From NCBI GenBank assembly GCA_944474755.1, contig OX104120.1, positions 43,690,067 through 43,754,066 of the forward strand: a DNA stretch of 64,000 bases, read 5' to 3'. Below are positions 11,507 through 30,208 of the stretch, piece by piece. The notes below the pieces were generated by a model that worked only from the letters and a program-made list of their open reading frames with translations, was not told the origin of the DNA and did not search any database. The DNA comes from Limnoperna fortunei (taxonomy: Eukaryota; Mollusca; Bivalvia; Mytilida; Modiolidae). The position numbers and the translations under genes were made by a program. Numbering within the stretch: the first letter of the stretch is position 1; every line of letters starts with the position of its first letter.

Positions 11507-11880
11507 GTGTTTCCAGTCAATCATAATTGATGTGTCTGATTGGTATGACGGATATAGATAATTCTAAATAGTATACCTGGTAGATCTATAAATACTTTTT
11601 CGAACTGTGGAACTTCCCCATCTTGAACTTGTGGTCTGGGATAAAATACGAAATGATTGTCTATTAAATGTCTGTCTCCACTCGTACAGTCCGCAGCTGA
11701 CCAAGGGTGTGTTACGAATGTGTCGATGCGGTACAACGCTCCTTGTTTTATTTTGGCGTACCGTACTAATTTTCCCGAATAATCGTGCCAATACAGTGTA
11801 ACATCTCTTGGAGATCGGTTTTCAAATTCTACGTAAGATGTTTCCTCACTTTTTAGTGATTTAATCATATCTGTTGTCAT
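10603..11880 (-). CDS. von Hippel-Lindau tumour suppressor homologue, two exons, 156 aa
   Basis: VHL is the substrate receptor of the Elongin B/C-CUL2-RBX1 ubiquitin ligase. It binds prolyl-hydroxylated HIF-alpha and sends it for degradation. Exon 1 is 11,880-11,577 and exon 2 is 10,769-10,603. They sum to 471 bp and join in phase 1. Exon 1 encodes the beta domain: ENRSPR (residues 20-25), W31 and Y41, then T54, H58 and W60, which correspond to human W88, Y98, S111, H115 and W117. Exon 2 encodes the alpha domain, opening VYPLWIRCLQVV. C109 matches human C162, the Elongin C contact. The junction after IDLP falls exactly at the human exon 2/3 boundary, and exon 2 has a strong acceptor (CTGCTCGTTTTCAG). 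The start is the first ATG with AAAATG context. The 156-residue length is close to human p19. S111 to T and Y112 to F are notable changes. The intron (11,576-10,770) carries a MITE and an AAAT microsatellite. Confidence 0.93.
10925..11010 (+). repeat. Degenerate SINE fragment near VHL exon 2
   Basis: AAGAATTCGAGTTTGACTGC, then 'ATTTCAACCTCACTCTATAAGAATTGCCAGTTTTC', follows the B-box and body order of the SINE at 42,478-42,743, heavily diverged. It lies in the VHL intron, on the opposite strand to the gene. Confidence 0.45.
11245..11356. mobile_element. 112-bp MITE, TAGTCCGAGAATCC family, copy 3
   Basis: It starts TAGTCTGAGAATCCTCTGCC and ends ACGGCATAGGATTCTTCAGACTA, an imperfect inverse pair. 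It sits inside the VHL intron. The two other copies in the window both flank the broken VHL paralogue. Confidence 0.8.
11395..11506 (+). repeat. (AAAT)n microsatellite
   Basis: About 27 tetranucleotide units in the VHL intron, with a single interruption (ATACATAA) near 11,451. Confidence 0.97.
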
Positions 11881-12377
11881 TTTTATACAGTATTGAGCGC
11901 AGATGTAACAGCTGAGAGCTGTCACGTAGATCTTCGTGTATGGAGGACCAATTTACTAATTTTGAAGTTGCATAGTTACATGTGTCATAGCGTATTAAAT
12001 CAGTAATTTTACAGCTATTAATGTGTAATATGTAAAAGCACTGGTATTACATTTACACGTATGTAATCGATTATGCAATAGGATATTTAGGAAAAAATCT
12101 ATCAAACAAAAGCCGAAAGTGAGGTCGATCTGGGCTGTTGAAAACGAACATGCACAACACGAAAACCAAAAACCAAAACAGAAAGAAATCCGAACAACAT
12201 AACATTTTCTATAAAGCCAGGTTCTTCTTCTTTAGTTATACAATATTCCATGGGTAATCGATGATTACACATTGTTTTGCATGCGTGGACAAATTTCGGT
12301 AAGACAATATATACAATGTTGCAAATCCTTGTATCAAACATGCCACATAAAGTTGTGATTAAAACTCTGCTTTGCTG

Positions 12378-13420
12378 TTTATTTAATTGTACAGAGTACA
12401 GCTGGTGTAAACTGTACTCTGAAGCTATCAAAGGATGGAGCAAGAACTTTAGGAGCAGGTAATTGATTCCATTGCGGTATTGTGACAGGAAAGAAAGAAT
12501 GCCTGTATGAGTCTTTTGAGGAGGAGATCTGTCTGTATGAGAGGTGGTTGTTTTTTTTCTTGTTCTTGAGTCTGCGAGTGTAAGTATGTAAGCTGGTATG
12601 ACAACTAGGTGGTAAGTTATTTTGTATAACATTATAAGTCATGATCGAAGTCTACGTTGGGATAGTGGTTGGAGGTTTAATGTGTCAAGCATATCAGTGA
12701 CACTACTAGTATTGTGGTATCTGTTACAGATATACCGGACAGCTCGCCGTTGCCCCATTTCAATTTTGGATATTGATTGTGTTGTGTGAGGGTCTTAAAC
12801 GGAACACGAGTATTTCAGTTTAGGCCGGACGAGTGCCTGGTGTGTTTGAGTTTTTATTTGTTGATTTGATGTTTTAAGGTTACGTTTTAAAAATCAAAGT
12901 TTTCTATTGCAGTAAGTTGTTATGTCGTTGATGTGATTGTCCCATATGAGGTTTGACTGTACTGTAATATCAAGGTATTTTGCGGATGAAACAGAATCTA
13001 ATGTATGATTATGAAAATTGAACTTAAATTTAAGAAGGGTGTTTCTTTTTGTTGCCTGAAAGTACATTGCACTTATCAGGATGGAAGGCCATCAACCACT
13101 CTTTCTCCCATCTGGCTGCTGCATCAAGATCCGACTAGAGTTGATCACAGTCGCTTTATGATTTGATAGTAGATGATACTATTGTCTGCAAACAGTCTGA
13201 GTTTACTGTAGTTCAAGTAATCTTGTAGGTCATTCATATATACCAGAAACAAGACAGGACAAGACCTGTTCCTTGCGGGACGCAAGATGTAACAGGGAAA
13301 GTGGCCGGGGATCTTCCATCTACAACAACAGTTTGAGTACGGTTTGATAAAAATGAGGAGTTCCAGTTTAGTGTTTGACCAGAAATACCGTAGTATTGTT
13401 AATATGTAGGTTATGACCAA
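12378..13420 (-). pseudogene. LINE reverse transcriptase relic (Jockey/CR1/L2-like C-terminal half)
   Basis: On the minus strand, in broken frames, the order of a non-LTR reverse transcriptase C-terminus is clear. PVLFLVYMNDLQDYLNYSKL is followed by LRLFADNS, the catalytic FADD box with the second Asp changed to Asn. Next come an AAARWEKEWLMAFHPDKC-like stretch near 13,130-13,050, a SAKYLDITV-like segment near 12,980, a RAVRYICNRYHNTSS-like segment near 12,740, then MLYKITYHLVVIPAYIL and, in another frame, SYRHSFFPVTIPQWNQLP. The stop is near 12,378. Stops, frame changes and the damaged active site show it is dead. It lies between the divergent VHL and UBE2T genes. Confidence 0.8.
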
Positions 13421-14226
13421 GACAGTTATTTTTTCTTTTTACTTAAAAGTCGTTTTGTTTTATACATGGTCGTCTGCTCACGCAGAATTGGAATCTCTTA
13501 TAGAAACTATTTGTAGAAATGAAACTTTTTGGCAATTCTGGCGCTTTCTGAAGTTTGATACTTCATAAATAAATTACTGATGACTGGCTGGTTTCTGAAT
13601 TTTAAATACATGTCTAAGGAAAATCCTACTGATCGTCTGCAGCATCGTATGATTTTAAAGTTGAAACATGTGAAAAGATGTGCAATTTATGACAGTATAA
13701 TAAGCGTACGGTTTGTAAATTGAAATACAAAAATGATTTCGTTAATACAATCTTTAATTTATGAAGTGTTTAAAGGCATACATCTACTTAAAAAAAATAA
13801 AGACAAACATTAAAATTGTCAAACAAAGTCTTCGACATTTGAGGATTTCGATAACAGACAAATCAAAATTTGACTTTTATATGAGCAGTTTTTCTGAATT
13901 TATAATTATGCAATCTCTGCTTCAAAATTAACTAAAGCCGCATGTTCTTAATTCACTCCTTAAACCTAAACCGAAAACTAATTATTTTGTATAATCAATT
14001 AAACCAAAACCAGTTTTGAAAATTTCATTGAAACTAGTTTAAAACCCGAAACCTTAACCTAAACTAATTTTGCTGTAATTGAAATTCGACTCTATGCAAT
14101 CCTCTGTAATTCCGGATTTTTACCGGTCCGCTACCTAAAATCACTTTGGTGTTTATCTGTACCTCATAACATCCGATAAAAATACGCGGGTCGTATGGTT
14201 TCAGTTTGTTAATCCAACTTCCCATT
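13421..14226. other. Upstream flank of UBE2T, no other gene
   Basis: AT-rich sequence with phrases such as AAACCTAAACCGAAAACTAA and AACCAAAACC near 13,960-14,060. The transcription start of UBE2T is not visible and no TATA box can be assigned with confidence. Confidence 0.35.
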
Positions 14227-24110
<9,884 letters not shown>

Positions 24111-24280
24111 TAGCATGTGAGAATGTACATACACAGATGATTTTTTCTTGATCTGATTATATATCAATGCAGAAAGCATGTTTTGACAATCTCTTTTGAC
24201 ATTAGTTGAGACAATTTGTCTTTATACTGTTGTAGACATTTGTTAAAATGTTCTAAGAAACTTATGGAAGAAATGTTTAA

Positions 24281-25688
24281 AAATATATGACTGTAATTTT
24301 CCATTTTTTGTGAGTTTTAATTACATTATATAACGCTATTTTCAAGATGTGTGTAATACCATTTGACTTTTTGAAACAATTGTTTATATATAACAGCACA
24401 ACTGAGTTACAGCTATATCAGTGGACCTGCTGGTCCTAGGGGTCAGAATTGTAGCAGGTACGACAAACAGAGCTTTTATGTAGGACCTAATATTCTGCAC
24501 TTTTTGGACACCCTTTGGCTGGCAGAAATTGACCATCTGTTAGTCCTGACAGACTTGAGTAACTTTTTTCTGTATAATCCTTTATTTTTAAATTATGATT
24601 GTATGAAATTTAATAAAATAAACAGTTATCCAAACTGGTTGATTCTGGGATCAAAGTTGCCCTAAGGTGCATCAAAAGCAAAGTTAAAGTCACCCTATTT
24701 TTTGAAACTCGCCTTAAAGTCGCCCCAGTGGTTCACAGAAGATATAGTATATCTGGATTTACTTATTCGTCCATACTTCAATATCTTATTAAAACTGTTA
24801 AAAGCTATAAAAATTGCAAAGATTTTGCATATCTTACTCCTTTTCCAATGTTTATTTCTAGTGCTGGATAAAACATAGCTGCTTTATCTGTTGCTGTCCC
24901 TTGTCAATGATTTATATGATAAGGGAATATGCGGTTTGATGTTATTGCATATCTGACTCCCATAATAATATTATTGTAGCTGAGCTAAGTGTGTTATGGT
25001 TTAAAAAATCAATAGAAATCATAATAATAAACAATTTATTGTAAATAACAGAAAAAAGCAAGACTGCAAAATTATGCTTATGGGGCCAGATTAAAAATAT
25101 AGTTTGTTTCCCCATGCCCGACCGACCCAGATAAATGCCCGCCGACCCAAAAGTTTTTTCTCCGATTTTTTAGCGATTTTTTTTTAATTTCCGGAAAAAA
25201 CTTTGTACAGGTCCAGTACCGATCAGGGTTTTATTATGACCGGAGTCATAAGTTTCTAGATTTCCGTTGAATGTGAATTTGAAACTATGAAAGAATGCTG
25301 TTGCTGCTGCAAAAAAACTTTTTACCTACCTACCTACCCACCTGTAAAATCTAGGTTCGGAAATGGGGAAACAAACATATTTTTAAATGTGGCCTGGTTT
25401 CCTTTAATTCTCCCTTGGGTCTTCCTGAAATCTCTTATAAAGGCCCACTTCTCCCTGTGTGGTTGTTAAAGAGGAGTTACTTCTTCCTAGTTATACCCTC
25501 GTTCGACAGAGTCGGGGGTATATAGTGGTCCTCATGTCCGTCCGTTCGTCCGTCCACATTTAGTTTCCGGATGATAATTCAAAAAGTTTATATCCGATTT
25601 GAATGAAACTTTGGGTGTTGTTATATATCAAGTTGGTAAGAATCCTTTCGATTTTGGTGGAAATCCGTCAAATTTCAAGGTTGCAGTG
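24281..25688 (+). repeat. Tandem duplication unit 1, including the UBE2T 3' UTR
   Basis: From AAATATATGACTGTAATTTT to CAAATTTCAAGGTTGCAGT. The next 1.09 kb (25,691-26,780) repeats it almost base for base, including the poly(A) signal region. Unit 1 is longer only because of the 311-bp MITE plus its 3-bp target duplication. Subtracting these leaves 1094 bp, against 1090 bp in unit 2. Confidence 0.95.
25084..25394. mobile_element. 311-bp MITE with TGG target duplication and a preserved empty site
   Basis: The terminal inverted repeats are about 32 bp and imperfect: GGCCAGATTAAAAATATAGT... on the left, and the complement ...ATATTTTTAAATGTGGCC on the right. TGG flanks both sides (25,081-25,083 and 25,395-25,397). 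The duplicated copy reads GCTTATGGTTTCC with no insertion near 26,490, so element boundaries and target duplication are fixed by direct comparison. Confidence 0.92.
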
Positions 25689-25690
25689 AT

Positions 25691-26780
25691 AAAATATATG
25701 ACTGTAATTTTCCATTTTTTGTGAGTTTTAATTACATTATATAACACTATTTTCAAGATGTGTGTAATACCATTTGACTTTGAAACAATTGTTTATATAT
25801 AACAGCACAACTGAGTTGCAGCTATATCAGTGGTCCTGCTGGTCCTAGGGGTCAGAATTGTAGCAGGTACGACAATCAGAGCTTTTATGTAGGACCTAAT
25901 ATTCTGCACTTTTTGGACACCCTTTGGCTGGCAGAAATAGACCATCTGTTAGTCCTGACAGACTTGAGTAACTTTTTTCTGTATAATCCTTTATTTTTAA
26001 ATTATGATTGTATGAAATTTAATAAAATAAACAGTTATCCAAACTGGTTGATTCTGGGATCAAAGTTGCCCTAAGGTGCATCAAAAGCAAAGTTAAAGTC
26101 ACCCTTTTTTTGAAACTCTCCTTAAAGTCGCCCCAGTGGTTCACAGAAGATATAGTATATCTGGATTTACTTATTCGTCCATACTTCAATATCTTATTAA
26201 AACTGTTAAAAGCTATAAAAATTGCAAAGATTTTGCATATCTTACTCCTTTTCCAATGTTTATTTCTAGTGCTGGATAAAACATAGCTGCTTTATCTGTT
26301 GCTGTCCCTTGTCAATGATTTATATGATAAAGGAATATGCGGTTTGATGTTATTGCATATCTGACTCCCATAATAATATTATTGTAGCTGAGCTAAGTGT
26401 GTTATGGTTTAAAAAATCAATAGAAATCATAATAATAAACAATTTATTGTAAATAACAGAAAAAAGCAAGACTGCAAAATTATGCTTATGGTTTCCTTTA
26501 ATTCTCCCGAGGGTCTTCCTGAAGTCTCTCATAAGGTCCCACTTCTCCCTGTGTGGTTGTTAAAGAGGAGTTGCTTCTTCCTAGTTATACCCTCGTTCGA
26601 CAGAGTCGGGGGTATATAGTGGTCCTCATGTCCGTCGTTCGTCCGTCCACATTTGGTTTCCGGATGATAATTCAAAAAGTTTATATCTGATTTGAATGAA
26701 ACTTTGGGTGTTGTTATATATCAGGTTGGTAAGAATCCTTTCGATTTTGGTGGAAATCCGTCAAATTTCAAGGTTGCAGT
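25691..26780 (+). repeat. Tandem duplication unit 2 (second UBE2T 3' flank)
   Basis: A direct copy of 24,281-25,688 without the MITE, lying immediately downstream. It has the same AATAAA-containing segment near 26,020, so it holds a duplicate polyadenylation site with no coding exon. Confidence 0.95.
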
Positions 26781-27850
26781 CCACGAAAAACGTTAGAAAT
26801 TTTACAAAAAAGTTGTTTCCGGACAATAACTTTAAAAGTTTGCATCCGATTTGAATAAAACTTTGAGATATTGTTATATATCAGGTTGGTTAGAAGCCTA
26901 TTGATTTTGGGAGAAATCTGTCAAATTTCAAGGTCGCAGTCCATGAAAAACGTTAGAAATTTTTACAAAAACGTTGTTTCCAGACAATAACTCAAACATT
27001 TTGCATTTGATTTAAATGAAACTTTGGGATATTGTTATATATCAGGTTGGTTAGAAGCCTATCGATTTTGGGGGAAATCCGTTAAATTTCAAGGTCAGAT
27101 TCCACGAAAGTTTTACTAAAGCGAGGGTATCAGTAATTGCTAGATCGACTTTGTCGAGTTTTTTATAGTGTTGGGACCCCTAAACTTTGCTGACGAATTC
27201 TGTCAAAATTCAAGGTCACGGTCGACAAAAAGGTTAGACATATTTTAAAAAAAAATGTTTCTGGACAATAACTCAAAAAAGATTGCCTTTGATTTCAATG
27301 AAACTTTGGAATATAGTTTCATATTAGGTGGATCACAAGCCCATCGATTTTGGGGGGAATCTTAGGCTGAATTTTACTGCCGTTGTAATCCGAAGTTAGT
27401 TGTTTGATTTGTTGGATTAACACAAAAAAAGCGAGGGTACGATTATTCGTTCTAGGGGAAATCTATGAAATTTCAAGGTCTCAGTTGCCAAAATATATTA
27501 TAAATGTGTGCAACAAGGACGCTTGCCAGTGAAACTTTGGGATATGGTTTCATATTAGGTGGATCAGTAGCCTATCGATTTGTTTTTGGGAGATACGTCA
27601 CATTTCAAGGTCACAATTTTTTTACAAAAAAGTTTAAGGACAACTAAAAAAAGTTTACAATATTATGACATATCAGGTAGAAAAGATGCCCATTAATGCT
27701 GGAGGACGTACATCAAAGGTGAAGATGACCAGTCGACAAAAAGCGTTTAAAATTTTTACAAAGTTTTGCAAAATTTTAACTGGGTTATCGATCCTCATTA
27801 GATCAACGTTTTCTAGTTTTGTTTTAGGAGGTCCCATTCGCACCTATTAG
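26585..27850 (+). repeat. TATACCCTCG repeat with internal ~160-bp decaying units
   Basis: It opens TTATACCCTCGTTCGACAGA and has an inverse GCGAGGGTATCAG near 27,120, so 26,585-27,170 looks like an element with short inverted ends. Inside, a module of about 160 bp (ACAATAACTTTAAAAGTTTG, then TGTTATATATCAGGTTGG, then AAATTTCAAGGT) repeats three times. More diverged modules run to about 27,850. No transposase is seen. Confidence 0.8.
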
Positions 27851-28522
27851 TTTATACAAATCTGCTATTAAACTGTTTTCCTAATTTAGCAATTCTAGAT
27901 ACAAAAATTTGATCACATAACCTATGATCCTTTAGAAAAGCTTCACTTGGCCTACTTAAGTGTTAAGAATTTAATGTGGCTCGCTAAATATCAAACTGAT
28001 GTATTGTTGTAGCCCAATAAAGCACTGTTTAAACGTACGTTAAAGTGAGACGAATTGTATTACTTTGAATGATTCTCTCTAGCAACAAAAAAATGGTTTG
28101 TACGCATAGTGGGGGAAAGTGTAGTCTCTCTAATAAACTTTGCTATTACTTTTACCTTGATACTTTATTACTAATAGATAAACCTGTTGGTACAATTGTG
28201 TATTTTTCCGATATGGCAACACATTTGGTACAAATAGTCACTTAGTGTAGTCGGAATGTTGAATCAAAATAACCTTTAATTGATTTCGACCTTGGCAGCG
28301 ATCGTTCGAAAAAAATATAATTATATAAACGACATCTCTGTAGAGAATCATTTTATCATTCGTGTAACCAAACACTTGGTAGCAAAAAAATTTACCCAGC
28401 GATAAAAATAAATCAAGGTTTCACCAAGTGTTATCATTTTTCAGGGTAAAAAAGATGAACGCTATAAAATACGCGTCCATGAATGGAACACTGAAATCAT
28501 ACACTCTAACCTTTATTTTATT
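27851..28522. other. No gene recognised; downstream flank of the B-box gene
   Basis: AT-rich. An AACACTTGGT/ACCAAGTGTT inverted pair (about 28,369-28,433) encloses a 45-bp loop. A (TTTTA)n run of about 30 bp starts at 28,511 and reaches the stop codon of the B-box gene. Read on the minus strand it supplies several overlapping AATAAA signals. Confidence 0.6.
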
Positions 28523-30181
28523 TTATTTTATTTTATTTACTTTAAATACCAAAACAGTTCTACCGGACATATTGGCAACGTAAAGTTTTCTGTAATCCTT
28601 GTTATAACAAAGAGCATACGGGTGCTTTAGTCCCTCGTCTGAAGATAATATAATTTCGGCGAATTTTCCATCAGGTGAAAGTTTGTGGATGTTGTTGGAA
28701 CTTTCTCCAACTACGAACACGTTTCCGTCTTTATCTATTGCAACCTTCCTTGTCAAAAATAAGTCATGTGACTTGTACGAGGATACTTTATTTCCGAGTA
28801 TTGTGGTGCAATATAGTCCTTCTCCGTTAGTAAAATAAATGAGTTCATTTGAACCAACGCATATGTACCATATACTTTTGTTAGGATTAACGTTAGGATG
28901 TATTGTCTTGAGCGTATTCCCCTGGTGGTCTAATAGGAATATCTTACACTTTCCACCAACGAGAATATTGTCTTTTGTTGTACTTATACCACCCCACTCA
29001 CTTCCAGGAATATTTATCGTATGTAGCATTGTTTGACTACTGATATCTATGAATTGTATAAAAGGCTCGAATCCTGATACAACGGCTGTTGTTGTAGATG
29101 GTATGGCAGCTATATCACACGGCGGATATTTTAAATCGACAGACATCCGGTAGGAATCAGTTTCGTCACAGATATGAATTTGTTTTCCATATATATCACA
29201 AAGTAGAAGCAGATTATTGTCAGTTACTGTCATCCCGACTATAATGACGTCATTCTTTTGTTTAAGATTAATATTATGTTGGAATTTAAAAGTTGTCAAC
29301 CGTTGTTTTGTATCCACTACAATCTGTGACTGACGGTATTTGTGAGAAAGAAATGGGACAGTAAAAGGCGTCGCTGTCATGTCTATAGATCCCAGTGCCA
29401 TCATCGATTTTTCTAATTGATTATCACTAAACCGAAGCTTGATCTCCATGGCATTTCTTGTCAGGCTATTTGCTTTATCTTCAATTTCGTCCAATAATGG
29501 CTTCGATGCATGAATCAGCAGAAACGCTTGCTTATCGGTACCTTCATCTTTTATGAAATCGAAGGTGGAATGATGTTCTCGTGTTTTCACCAAAATATCC
29601 TCAACTGTGTCAATATCTTCGTTTATTTTTGCCACATTATGGTCTTTAGTTTGTTCCAATTCAGCCAGAAGTGATGTTTCTAGTATATCGAGATGCGTTA
29701 TTATTCTTTGTTTTGCATTTCTTATTGTCGTTCTTATTTCAATACCATCAGTCTCCAATGTAACTATATTCGCTTTTCTGTTATCGCAAAATGATTTCAT
29801 ACTTTTTAATAGATGATTTATTTGCTGAATGGAGTCAACATAGGATTGAGAAAGTAAAGCATTGACAGAAGCTATTTCGATAGACATGACCTTTTTACAG
29901 GTTCGGTGAGCATCTACCAAACATTCTTTACAACAAAGAGTGTCATGATCTATACAGAAATATTCAAACTGAGGATTCTGGTGTTTCTGACACGAAGATT
30001 TAATATCCAACTTTTGTGGTATTTTATCACTGGCTACTAAATGGTGATGACGGGAAACCTTCTGAACTTTGTGGTTTTCGGAACATTCTGAACACAGCTT
30101 TTCCTCACAATCAATACACCATTGCACGGCTGTTGTGTGCTTATATCGCTCAGTACATGGTTCACAGTTGAAAGTAGCCAT
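28523..30181 (-). CDS. B-box zinc finger, coiled-coil, beta-propeller protein (TRIM-like, no RING)
   Basis: A single coding exon gives 552 residues from the ATG at 30,181. An upstream in-frame ATG at 30,208 would add nine residues. I prefer 30,181 because TATTATATTATAG just before it looks like a 3' splice site of a 5'-UTR intron. B-box 1 uses C6, C9, C22, C25, C30, C33 and following His. B-box 2 starts CQKHQNPQFEYFCIDHDTL and supplies its last ligands in CCKEC...HRTC. Residues about 100-255 are heptad-rich coiled coil. From about 285 to the end are blade-like segments (ITGM.../VAAIPSTTTAVVSG, FLLDHQGNTLKTI, VAIDKDGNVFVV, HPYALCYNKDYRKLYVAN) of an NHL-type propeller. No N-terminal RING is present, so E3 activity would need a partner. 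This family is strongly expanded in bivalves. The specific function is unknown. Confidence 0.9.
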   Translation of the reverse strand: MATFNCEPCTERYKHTTAVQWCIDCEEKLCSECSENHKVQKVSRHHHLVASDKIPQKLDIKSSCQKHQNPQFEYFCIDHDTLCCKECLVDAHRTCKKVMSIEIASVNALLSQSYVDSIQQINHLLKSMKSFCDNRKANIVTLETDGIEIRTTIRNAKQRIITHLDILETSLLAELEQTKDHNVAKINEDIDTVEDILVKTREHHSTFDFIKDEGTDKQAFLLIHASKPLLDEIEDKANSLTRNAMEIKLRFSDNQLEKSMMALGSIDMTATPFTVPFLSHKYRQSQIVVDTKQRLTTFKFQHNINLKQKNDVIIVGMTVTDNNLLLLCDIYGKQIHICDETDSYRMSVDLKYPPCDIAAIPSTTTAVVSGFEPFIQFIDISSQTMLHTINIPGSEWGGISTTKDNILVGGKCKIFLLDHQGNTLKTIHPNVNPNKSIWYICVGSNELIYFTNGEGLYCTTILGNKVSSYKSHDLFLTRKVAIDKDGNVFVVGESSNNIHKLSPDGKFAEIILSSDEGLKHPYALCYNKDYRKLYVANMSGRTVLVFKVNKIK

Positions 30182-30208
30182 CCTATAATATAATAAATGA
30201 TTTCTCAC

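Noticed and set aside
11564..11801. Overlapping 64- and 75-codon frames on both strands within VHL exon 1
   Set aside because: These are alternate-frame and antisense shadows of the VHL beta-domain coding sequence.
12102..12632. A 176-codon minus-strand frame as a separate gene
   Set aside because: Its first part is the LINE reverse transcriptase tail (IPAYIL...), and the rest runs into the element's 3' non-coding region. A parallel frame carries the true continuation.
28839..29816. Plus-strand frames of 65 and 69 codons inside the B-box gene
   Set aside because: Antisense shadows of a 552-residue gene with clear B-box and propeller domains.
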